From: Flemingiibacterium sp045644145
GTDB taxonomy: Bacteria > Bacillota > Clostridia > Oscillospirales > CAG-272
Length of the DNA: 22,270 bases
NCBI GenBank assembly: GCA_045644145.1
Contig: JAZRGK010000049.1
Location: forward strand, 1 to 22,270
Direction: 5' to 3'
A program made the position numbers and the translations under genes. The notes under the pieces are model-generated. The model was not told where the DNA came from and ran no database searches. It worked only from the letters and a program-made list of their open reading frames with translations. This document shows positions 1-5,907 of this stretch, one piece after another; position 1 is the stretch's first letter, and each line of letters opens with the position of its first letter.

Positions 1-1
1 A

Positions 2-1405
2 GAAATTTCCGGATTGATCGAAAAACGAGAGCTTTCGCCCGTGGATTTAACAAAGGCGTGTCTTTCGCGTATTGAAGAATCCAATCCCTGGTTAAACGCT
101 TATGTATATTTAGCCGGGGAGCAGGCTATGGCAAGCGCAAAGGCGGCGGAGTCCGAAATTTGCGGCGGTCATTATCGCGGCGGGCTGCACGGTATTCCGG
201 TCGGGCTTAAGGATTTGTATTATACGAAGGATATGCCTACCACGGCGTGCTCGAAAGTTTTAAAGGATTTTGTTCCGGACTTCAACGGAACCGTGGTTCA
301 AAGACTTATAGATGCCGGAGCAGTTATTCTGGGCAAAACCAATACAACTGAATTTGCATTCGGCCCGACTAATGAAGAGTCATATTTCGGTCCTGCAAAG
401 AACCCATGGAACACGAAAAAAATCCCCGGTGGCTCTTCGGGAGGCTCTGCTGTTGCGGTAGCCAGCGGTATGGCTTATGTAGGTATGGGATCAGATTCGG
501 GTGGCTCTATTCGTATTCCGGCAGCTATGTGCGGAACGGTTGGATTTAAGCCCACTATTGGTCTTATCAGCACATACGGTATTTTACCTATGAGTTACAC
601 AATGGATCATCCCGGCCCATTGTGCCGCAGCGTTGCAGATGCAGCTATTGTTATTGACGCCGTTACAGGTACAGATGAGAAAGATCCGTGTCCTTATGCC
701 ATAAAAGGTGAACATACTGATTTTTACAACTCTATTGCCGATGCAGCTGATTTGAAGGGGAAAATTTTTGGAATTCCGTCAAACTTTTTCTTCGACAAAA
801 CCGACTACGAGGTGGAACGCGTGTTTTATGAGGCTGTGGAGCGCATAAAGATGCTGGGCGGAGAAATCAGAGAGGTCGTTGTTCCCGGTGTTGAGTCTAT
901 TACGGAAGCTTCTACACACCTTATGTTCAGCGAAGGGGCGTGGAATCACAGTCGGTTGAACTGGTATCCTGCACAGAAGGAAAACTACCATAAGGATATT
1001 CCGCCTCGCCTTGAAATAGGTTTTGCGGTTAAAGCTACGGAATATATAGAGGCTGTAAAATACCGCGAAAAAATCATTGAACAGTGGGAAAATCTTATGA
1101 AAGATTTTGATGCTGTTTTAACACCCACATGTCCTATCGAGCCGTTTGATCTCGGTCTTGGAGATCCATGGCATATTATCACACGCGGCAAGCAGGAGAT
1201 GGGTAAACCGATGGCTACTTATCACACCCGATTTGCTAATATGACAGGTGCTCCCGCACTGTCCGTACCCGCAGGTCTTACAAAAAACGGCTTGCCGGTA
1301 GGTCTTATGATTATGGGCAAAAGAAATGATGACTGCGGGGTTTTAAAGATAGGTATGGCGTATGAAAGAAATTATAAATATCCTATGCCTGAAATAGCGT
1401 ATTGA
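2..1405 (+). CDS. Amidase signature family protein (5' end cut by window)
   Basis: Amidase-signature hydrolase, which would split a carboxamide; the substrate is not readable here. Numbering from the TTG at 14, the Ser-cisSer-Lys triad is visible: Lys66 (VGLKD), cis-Ser141 in GGSSGGS, and nucleophile Ser165 in DSGGSIR. The spacings of 75 and 24 residues match my recollection of GatA and FAAH. The frame stays open to the left edge (EISG before the TTG), so the true start lies outside and only a few to about 20 residues are missing. No gatC or gatB lies downstream, so this is more likely a stand-alone amidase than the GatA subunit, although GatA with distant partners is not excluded. A strong hairpin terminator follows at 1487. 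Confidence 0.9.
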   Translation, partial: EISGLIEKRELSPVDLTKACLSRIEESNPWLNAYVYLAGEQAMASAKAAESEICGGHYRGGLHGIPVGLKDLYYTKDMPTTACSKVLKDFVPDFNGTVVQRLIDAGAVILGKTNTTEFAFGPTNEESYFGPAKNPWNTKKIPGGSSGGSAVAVASGMAYVGMGSDSGGSIRIPAAMCGTVGFKPTIGLISTYGILPMSYTMDHPGPLCRSVADAAIVIDAVTGTDEKDPCPYAIKGEHTDFYNSIADAADLKGKIFGIPSNFFFDKTDYEVERVFYEAVERIKMLGGEIREVVVPGVESITEASTHLMFSEGAWNHSRLNWYPAQKENYHKDIPPRLEIGFAVKATEYIEAVKYREKIIEQWENLMKDFDAVLTPTCPIEPFDLGLGDPWHIITRGKQEMGKPMATYHTRFANMTGAPALSVPAGLTKNGLPVGLMIMGKRNDDCGVLKIGMAYERNYKYPMPEIAY

Positions 1406-1486
1406 CTGAATACGGCATTCGCCGATTAACGATCCGATCTGAGGATATGGGATATTTATAGGAAATATATTTGACACGTCAGAATG

Positions 1487-1529
1487 AAACAACACGGACG
1501 CTTTTCCCAAAGCGACCGTGTTGTTTTTC
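1487..1529 (+). terminator. Intrinsic terminator after the amidase
   Basis: An 11-bp stem, 1487-1497 with 1516-1526, continues after an A/A mismatch into a 6-bp stem (CGCTTT/AAAGCG) closed by a TCCC loop. It ends in a run of T. It lies about 80 bp after the amidase stop and before the promoter of the next gene. Confidence 0.85.
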
Positions 1530-1557
1530 CTTAACGGTTGACGGAAAAAGCTTAAAA

Positions 1558-1572
1558 TTCGACATATTCCGA
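1558..1572 (-). promoter_or_regulatory. 0A-box-like motif, copy 1 (TTCGACATATTCCGA)
   Basis: The first seven bases are the reverse complement of TGTCGAA, the core of the Spo0A binding site. Fourteen of 15 bases match the motif at 4887-4901 in front of another Spo0A-C gene. Sixty-four bases separate the 7-base core from the -35 box in both places. Binding is inferred, not shown. Confidence 0.55.
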
Positions 1573-1628
1573 TATTGGTTAGTCTATACGCCACAAATCG
1601 AGTGCATAAGGTTTATAAGCATTGACAG

Positions 1629-1657
1629 TTGAAATGAAGACCGGATTGTGGTATAAT
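1629..1657 (+). promoter_or_regulatory. Promoter of first Spo0A-C gene (TTGAAA-N17-TATAAT)
   Basis: TTGAAA at 1629-1634 and TATAAT at 1652-1657 are separated by 17 bp, with an extended -10 TGG at 1649-1651. A TTGACA lies slightly upstream at 1622, but its 24-bp spacing to the -10 is too long. Confidence 0.75.
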
Positions 1658-1705
1658 TATAGATGAGAACAGAATGCATAAAACGCATGAAATGGGGTGA
1701 AAACG

Positions 1706-2116
1706 GTGATCGACGACTATTACAAGATTGACAGCGATACAGAGCTGTATTCTCCGGCAGAGCTTGAGGCGAGAGTGTTCAGACTGCTTTCCAGATTTGG
1801 TATATCAGCCAATTTAAAGGGCTTTAACTATTTAACCAGTGCTATTATTGCTGTATACTATGACCCTGACCAGGGAAAACGCATAGTTAAGGGTTTGTAT
1901 CGTCGGGTATCGGAGGAAAGCGGAACGACACCGGCGTGTGTGGAACATTCTATAAGAACTGCGCTTGCGAGAATCAAATACGGCAATACAAATGTAAAAT
2001 ACTTTGAAATATCCTACGATGAATATTTAACCGCGAAAAAATTTATAAACCTCGTAGCGAAAAAGCTTCGAGAGGAAGCGGCTGAACATGCAAAAATAAA
2101 AGAAGCAAAACGGTAA
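1706..2116 (+). CDS. Stand-alone Spo0A C-terminal DNA-binding domain protein (copy A)
   Basis: Small protein of 136 aa that aligns along most of its length with the C-terminal effector domain of Spo0A. Shared features are a GISANLKGFNYLTSAI segment (Spo0A has GVPAHIKGYLYLREAI), then GLYRRVSEESGTTPACVEHSIRTA matching the Spo0A helix-turn-helix, and a C-terminal FINLVAKKLREE matching FIAMVADKLRLE. There is no receiver domain and no phospho-Asp site. The GTG at 1706 is preferred because GGGGTGA lies 5 nt before it; a GTG at 1697 in the same frame overlaps that site and would add three residues. In the recognition helix, Glu and the second Arg are kept, but the Arg I recall as Spo0A Arg214 is His. 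It is a single-gene unit with its own promoter and a terminator shared with the convergent antiporter. The DNA target is unknown. Confidence 0.85.
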   Translation: MIDDYYKIDSDTELYSPAELEARVFRLLSRFGISANLKGFNYLTSAIIAVYYDPDQGKRIVKGLYRRVSEESGTTPACVEHSIRTALARIKYGNTNVKYFEISYDEYLTAKKFINLVAKKLREEAAEHAKIKEAKR

Positions 2117-2137
2117 TTAGCGGCAATACCCAAATAT

Positions 2138-2190
2138 AAAGCCTTCCGCAACAGCACGCGCGCAGCGAGCTGTAAAGCGGAAGGCTTTTT
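2138..2190 (+). terminator. Terminator between copy A and the antiporter
   Basis: AAAGCCTTCCGC pairs with GCGGAAGGCTTT around an inner ACAGC/GCTGT stem, followed by TTTTT on the plus strand. The minus side has only a short T run, so service to the convergent antiporter is weaker but possible. Confidence 0.8.
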
Positions 2191-2208
2191 CGTTTTTCAC
2201 TTAAAGGA

Positions 2209-3510
2209 TTATTTCTGTTTTGGATGAGGGCCAACGTGCTTGCTGGGGATAATACCGCGTGCGGATGTTTTTCCCTCGGGAATAATATCTCCTGCCTTTG
2301 TAAGTGCGACCTTGGTGGCAAGCGGACCTACAAGCTCGAGAATAAGAACCGAGAACAGAACGATGTTGCGAATCAGATGACCGTCGGCAAGATCGCCAAC
2401 TTGAAGTGACATGCCGAGCGCAACGCCTGCTTGCGGAAGAAGTGTGATACCGAGATACTTACAAACGTTTGGAGAACATTTCATCCACTTTGCACTAAGC
2501 CCTGCGCCGCCACACTTACCGACAGCGCGCGCAATAAGAAACGTAACACCGATAACTACAACAGATGCGTTGCCGAACACGGATATATCAAGCTCCGCAC
2601 CCGAAAGCACAAAGAAAAGTATAAAAAGCGGTGTTGTCCAACCGTCGACTCTTTCCATAAGCTCCACGGAATAGTCGCAGAGATTGCAGAATACCGTGCC
2701 CAGCATCATGCATACGAGAAGGGAAGAGAAGCCTATCTCCACGGGGCCGATATGGAACCTCAGCATAGAAAGCGCAACAGTCAGGAATACGAATGCGATC
2801 GCCATAGACATACGCTTGGAGCGCGAATGGAAGAAGCGCTCTATAAGAGTGAGTATAACGCCCATAAGTGCGCCGAGAATAAGTGAGCCTATGATCTCAA
2901 TAAGGGGATTTACGATAATGGAAACAGCGTCCATAGTGGCGCTTGGATTATCAAGTACACGGGCGATGCTGAGGGATACAGCGAAAACGATAAGTCCAAC
3001 CGCATCGTCGATAGCAACGATGGGAAGAAGCAGATCAGTAAGTTCACCCTTCGCCTTATACTGACGTACAACCATAAGAGTTGCCGCAGGAGCGGTGGCA
3101 GTTGCGATAGCACCGAGAACGATTGCGGCAGGCTTCGAAATTGGAAGAATTCCGGTAACCGAAAGTACAATGAGAACAACGTCCACAATAAGTGCTGCGG
3201 AAAGTGCCTGGAATATACCTATAAACGTAGCTGCCTTACCGGTTTGCTTTAACTGCGACAGACGGAACTCATTACCGATGGAAAAGGCGATGAATCCAAG
3301 CGCCGCGGTGGATATAACAGAAAGGTGTTCAATGCTTTCAGCAGAGTTAAAGCCAAGTCCGTCGACACCAAACGCACCGATGCAGAAAGGGCCGACTAAA
3401 ATTCCTGCTACAAGATAAGCGGTGACAGCAGGAAGCGATACCAGCTTTGCAAGTCGGGAAAGCATGAGCCCCACAAGCATAGCAAACGAAATTGAAAGTA
3501 ATAAAGTCAT
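2209..3510 (-). CDS. CPA2-family monovalent cation/proton antiporter
   Basis: Integral membrane protein of 433 aa with about a dozen hydrophobic segments, of the Kef/NapA type (Na+/H+ exchanger domain). It would exchange Na+ or K+ for protons across the cell membrane. Residues VAIDDAVGL carry the adjacent Asp168-Asp169 pair that marks electrogenic CPA2 exchangers, and LPAVTAYLVAGILVGP near the N-terminus is a typical first-helix pattern. No C-terminal TrkA-N or TrkA-C domain is present. The ATG at 3510 is chosen because the hydrophobic protein begins there (MTLLLSISFAM). The frame stays open upstream to a GTG at 3672, but that part is a repeat element also found before rnfD. No good Shine-Dalgarno lies at the usual distance; AAGGAAG is separated from the ATG by a hairpin. 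The ion cannot be determined from sequence. Confidence 0.88.
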   Translation of the reverse strand: MTLLLSISFAMLVGLMLSRLAKLVSLPAVTAYLVAGILVGPFCIGAFGVDGLGFNSAESIEHLSVISTAALGFIAFSIGNEFRLSQLKQTGKAATFIGIFQALSAALIVDVVLIVLSVTGILPISKPAAIVLGAIATATAPAATLMVVRQYKAKGELTDLLLPIVAIDDAVGLIVFAVSLSIARVLDNPSATMDAVSIIVNPLIEIIGSLILGALMGVILTLIERFFHSRSKRMSMAIAFVFLTVALSMLRFHIGPVEIGFSSLLVCMMLGTVFCNLCDYSVELMERVDGWTTPLFILFFVLSGAELDISVFGNASVVVIGVTFLIARAVGKCGGAGLSAKWMKCSPNVCKYLGITLLPQAGVALGMSLQVGDLADGHLIRNIVLFSVLILELVGPLATKVALTKAGDIIPEGKTSARGIIPSKHVGPHPKQK

Positions 3511-3522
3511 TTTAATTACAAT

Positions 3523-3676
3523 GGCTTTCGCCTTAGCGAAAGCTTCCTTTCTTGGGGAGTTGCGGGTGGTTTTGCACAGCAAAATCGCTGCTGCAAAGCA
3601 GCGAGAAACCAAGCATAAATGCGATGCATTTATACCAAAACCTGGCGTGAAAATATATTTTTCACGCTGCACTTCC
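3523..3676 (-). repeat. Structured leader repeat, copy 1 (before the antiporter)
   Basis: This element matches 13476-13606: the 81 bases from 3523 to 3603 agree at 75 positions. It carries stem-loops at 3524-3543 (8 bp, 4-nt loop), about 3566-3584 (GGTTTTGC/GCAAAATC), 3586-3603 (7 bp), 3615-3633 (8 bp, GAT loop, only in this copy) and about 3645-3667 (9 bp, AT loop). It lies between the inferred promoter and the start codon, so it should be transcribed as a 5' leader of about 200 nt. It could be a dispersed repeat or a cis-regulatory RNA. Confidence 0.8.
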
Positions 3677-3715
3677 GAAAAAATTAGATTTGCCGCATAT
3701 TCTGCAACCTATACT

Positions 3716-3744
3716 ATATTAGACCTAAACTGTCATTTTGTCAA
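3716..3744 (-). promoter_or_regulatory. Promoter of the antiporter (TTGACA-N17-TAATAT)
   Basis: On the minus strand a perfect TTGACA (3744-3739) is followed after 17 bp by TAATAT (3721-3716). A TATAGT is also present but at a 20-bp spacing. It lies upstream of the repeat element. Confidence 0.6.
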
Positions 3745-3794
3745 TAGTGAAATTCAACAAAATATACCGTTTCCCGAGGCAATAATATATCACA

Positions 3795-3833
3795 GAAAAA
3801 ATGCCGATTACCATAAAAGGCAAACGGCATTTT
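3795..3833 (-). terminator. Terminator of cysK
   Basis: AAAATGCCG and CGGCATTTT form a 9-bp stem just after the cysK stop. On the minus strand it is followed by a run of T. Confidence 0.75.
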
Positions 3834-3842
3834 TGTAGAGTA

Positions 3843-4772
3843 TCATTTGTTAAAAAGCGGGGTTGACAGATATCTGTCGCCTGTATCGGGTAAAAGCACT
3901 ACGATATTCTTGTCTTTGTTGCAAGGACGCTTCGCAAGCTCTGCGGCGGCGTGAAGTGCGGCGCCTGATGAGATACCCACAAGGATGCCCTCTGTCGTGG
4001 CAAATGTGCGTGCGGCACAGTATGCCTCATCCTCGGTGACTTTGATCACCTCATCGCAAAGAGAAGTATCAAGTATATCCGGAATGAAGTTTGCACCAAT
4101 TCCCTGCAGACCGTGGGGAGCACTTCGTCCCTCGGATATCATAGGCGAGGATGCAGGTTCAACCGCAACTACTTTTATGTCCTTTGATTTTTCTTTAAGG
4201 AATCTTCCGATTCCGGTAAGAGTTCCGCCCGTTCCCACACCTGCAACGAAAATATCCACTTTTCCGTCAGTATCTCTCCATATTTCAGGTGCAGTGGTTT
4301 CATAGTGTGCCATGGGATTTGCGGGGTTCTCGAACTGCCCGGCAATGATACTTCCCGGAATTTCACGGGCAAGCTCGGTTGCTTTTTCAATAGCTCCGCT
4401 CATTCCAAGCTTTCCGTCGGTTAAAACAAGCTCTGCGCCGTAAGCGGCAAGCAGTGTGCGGCGCTCCATGCTCATTGTATCCGGCATAGTGAGTATTACT
4501 CTGTAGCCTCTTGAAGCAGCGATAGCAGCAAGTCCTATGCCGGTGTTTCCGCTTGTAGGTTCGATGATCGTTCCGCCGGGCTTAAGCCTGCCGTTTTTCT
4601 CGGCATCGTTTATCATATAAAGCGCCGCTCTGTCTTTCACGCTTCCTGCAGGATTAAAATATTCAAGCTTTGCAAGTATTTTGGCGGATAGATTGTTAGC
4701 CGTCATAAAGCGTGCAGTTTCAAGAAGCGGGGTGTTTCCTATAAGCTCTTCTATGGATTTTGCAGTATTCAT
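3843..4772 (-). CDS. cysK: Cysteine synthase (O-acetylserine sulfhydrylase)
   Basis: PLP enzyme of 309 aa that makes cysteine from O-acetylserine and sulfide in the cytoplasm. It shows the whole family pattern: IGNTPLL at 11-17, the PLP Schiff-base lysine Lys46 in NPAGSVKDRAA, the substrate loop TSGNTG at 73-78, the phosphate-binding GTGGT at 179-183, and GISSGAA near the C-terminus. Length is normal. The ATG at 4772 is used; a TTG two codons earlier is in frame. AGAAAGGAA lies 23 nt upstream, with a CCGC-GAT-GCGG hairpin between it and the ATG. It is a single-gene unit with a consensus promoter and terminator. No cysE is next to it. A TGGT-N7-ACCA inverted repeat in the leader (4823-4837) may be an operator, but I cannot assign a regulator. 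Confidence 0.93.
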   Translation of the reverse strand: MNTAKSIEELIGNTPLLETARFMTANNLSAKILAKLEYFNPAGSVKDRAALYMINDAEKNGRLKPGGTIIEPTSGNTGIGLAAIAASRGYRVILTMPDTMSMERRTLLAAYGAELVLTDGKLGMSGAIEKATELAREIPGSIIAGQFENPANPMAHYETTAPEIWRDTDGKVDIFVAGVGTGGTLTGIGRFLKEKSKDIKVVAVEPASSPMISEGRSAPHGLQGIGANFIPDILDTSLCDEVIKVTEDEAYCAARTFATTEGILVGISSGAALHAAAELAKRPCNKDKNIVVLLPDTGDRYLSTPLFNK

Positions 4773-4842
4773 ATACAAATAACCGCATCGCGGTTTCCTT
4801 TCTCAAATTTATAAAAGTTAACTGGTTTGTACGACCAAGGTT

Positions 4843-4871
4843 ATTATATCACCGCACACATATGTTGTCAA
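4843..4871 (-). promoter_or_regulatory. Promoter of cysK (TTGACA-N17-TATAAT)
   Basis: A full consensus promoter on the minus strand: TTGACA 4871-4866, a 17-bp spacer, TATAAT 4848-4843, and an extended -10 TGA. The 0A-box-like motif at 4887-4901 lies about 16 bp upstream of this -35. Confidence 0.85.
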
Positions 4872-4886
4872 GTGACGGGGCTGTTT

Positions 4887-4901
4887 TTCGACAAATTCCG
4901 A
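4887..4901 (-). promoter_or_regulatory. 0A-box-like motif, copy 2 (TTCGACAAATTCCGA)
   Basis: Bases 4886-4895 read TTTGTCGAAA on the minus strand, which is the 0A-box consensus as I recall it from Bacillus subtilis. The 15-base block matches 1558-1572 at 14 positions. It lies 64 bp before the -35 of the Spo0A-C pair and close upstream of the cysK promoter, so it could act on either gene. Confidence 0.6.
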
Positions 4902-4939
4902 GTTTTTATAGTGAATTATGCAACAAACACTGGTGCAAT

Positions 4940-4958
4940 ATTAGGGGATTATCCTAAT
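4940..4958 (+). promoter_or_regulatory. Inverted repeat ATTAGG-N7-CCTAAT touching a -35 box
   Basis: Two perfect 6-bp arms flank a 7-bp centre, and the last base is the first base of the -35 of the Spo0A-C pair. The position fits an operator, but no known regulator motif is recognised. Confidence 0.35.
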
Positions 4959-4986
4959 TGAAACGTGCTTATCAATATGGTATAAT
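4958..4986 (+). promoter_or_regulatory. Promoter of the tandem Spo0A-C genes (TTGAAA-N17-TATAAT)
   Basis: TTGAAA 4958-4963, a 17-bp spacer, an extended TGG and TATAAT 4981-4986. The boxes and the following TATA are identical to those of the promoter at 1629-1657. Confidence 0.8.
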
Positions 4987-5040
4987 TATATGTGCCGCAA
5001 CTTACGGTACAGAAATATATAATGCATTACGGAGCACAGA

Positions 5041-5427
5041 ATGACAGAATATTTGGATTCACAGTTAAGATTAACGGAATATGCAGGTTCAGAACTGACA
5101 GATAGGATAGAGCTCTTACTTTGTGATATGGGAATGATGCCGCGGCTTAAAGGATACCGCTGTTTGTGCCGCGCAATAGAGCTTGTATATATTGAGCCTG
5201 GGGCAATACAGAACGTAATGCAGGGATTATACAGCCGTATAGCGGAAGAAACGGGGACAACACCATTCTGCGTGGAGCGAAATTGCAGGACAGCCATAAA
5301 GCTCCTGTGGAAGAATACAGAGCAGACGATTCTCGGTAATTATTTTTTCAGATACTATGGAGAGGCACCCGCGGTGCGTGAGTTTGTGGCACAGCTTGCG
5401 GACAGACTCAGACGTAATCTTATATAA
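5041..5427 (+). CDS. Stand-alone Spo0A C-terminal DNA-binding domain protein (copy B)
   Basis: Protein of 128 aa with the Spo0A effector-domain pattern: IELLLCDMGMMPRLKGYRCL, then GLYSRIAEETGTTPFCVERNC with the helix-turn-helix, and FVAQLADRLRR at the end. It has no receiver domain. The recognition helix keeps VER and the following Arg of Spo0A (VERAIR) as VERNCR. The ATG at 5041 has GGAG 6 nt upstream. Its TAA at 5425-5427 is followed 32 nt later by a second Spo0A-C gene, so the two are almost surely one operon and might form a heterodimer, because Spo0A binds DNA through dimers of this domain. The region after the helix-turn-helix (GNYFFRYYGEAPAV) diverges from Spo0A. Confidence 0.85.
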   Translation: MTEYLDSQLRLTEYAGSELTDRIELLLCDMGMMPRLKGYRCLCRAIELVYIEPGAIQNVMQGLYSRIAEETGTTPFCVERNCRTAIKLLWKNTEQTILGNYFFRYYGEAPAVREFVAQLADRLRRNLI

Positions 5428-5459
5428 TGAGCGTGCGAGGAAACATTTTAAGGAGAAAT

Positions 5460-5858
5460 ATGACTGAAAAGGAAAATACAGCGCCAAAGAAAAACAATCC
5501 GGAAGATGCGGCGCTTGATATAAAAACCACGGGTATTCTTATGCGTCTTGGAGTTCCGGTGAGCTGTAAGGGGTACGAGTATCTGCGGTGCGCCGTGATT
5601 CTTGCATATCATACGCCGGAAATAACCGTATACGCCACAAAGACACTTTACCCAAGAGTGGCAAGGCTGTGTCTGGCAGCCGATGCGGGAAGTGTAGAAC
5701 GAAACTGCCGACATGCTGTTGAGCGTGTATTTACAGAAGAAAACCGAAGTATTCTTTATGAAATCTTCGGCGTTGATATAACGGGCAGGCATCCAACATG
5801 TGCACAGCTTATATCGGCTATCGCGAAACATCTTTGGGAGATTGGATTTACGTTGTAA
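5460..5858 (+). CDS. Stand-alone Spo0A C-terminal DNA-binding domain protein (copy C)
   Basis: Protein of 132 aa with a short charged N-terminus (MTEKENTAPKK) and then a Spo0A-type domain. GVPVSCKGYEYLRCAV is very close to GVPAHIKGYLYLREAI of Spo0A; TLYPRVARL matches VLYPDIAKK; VERNCRHAVERVF matches the recognition helix; and ILYEIFG matches SSLFG. No receiver domain is present. The turn before the recognition helix (LAADAGS) is one residue longer than in Spo0A and lacks the TT pair of the other three copies, so the fold of the turn may differ. ATG 5460 is chosen because AAGGAG lies 4 nt upstream; an in-frame ATG at 5427 overlaps the stop of copy B and would add 11 residues. It is cotranscribed with copy B. 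Confidence 0.83.
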   Translation: MTEKENTAPKKNNPEDAALDIKTTGILMRLGVPVSCKGYEYLRCAVILAYHTPEITVYATKTLYPRVARLCLAADAGSVERNCRHAVERVFTEENRSILYEIFGVDITGRHPTCAQLISAIAKHLWEIGFTL

Positions 5859-5863
5859 ATAAT

Positions 5864-5900
5864 AACGGGAGCTGTTGCACCTAATGCAACAGCTCCTGTT
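5864..5900. terminator. Long hairpin between convergent genes
   Basis: A 16-bp stem (one G-T pair) with a 5-nt loop. The inner arms GAGCTGTTGCA and TGCAACAGCTC are perfect. T-tracts are poor on both sides, yet its place between the convergent copy C and the LTA-synthase-like gene suggests a bidirectional terminator. Confidence 0.65.
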
Positions 5901-5907
5901 CATAAAT

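Noticed and set aside
791..797. TTCGACA (inverted 0A-box core) inside the amidase gene
   Set aside because: It is the coding run TTC GAC AAA within the reading frame, and a few such 7-mers are expected by chance in 22 kb.
1622..1657. TTGACA at 1622 as the -35 of copy A
   Set aside because: Its 24-bp distance to TATAAT is too long; TTGAAA at 1629 has the 17-bp spacing.
2411..3418. Long plus-strand open frames opposite the antiporter
   Set aside because: Low-complexity, Ser/Arg-rich translations with no recognisable pattern; they are shadows of the minus-strand gene.
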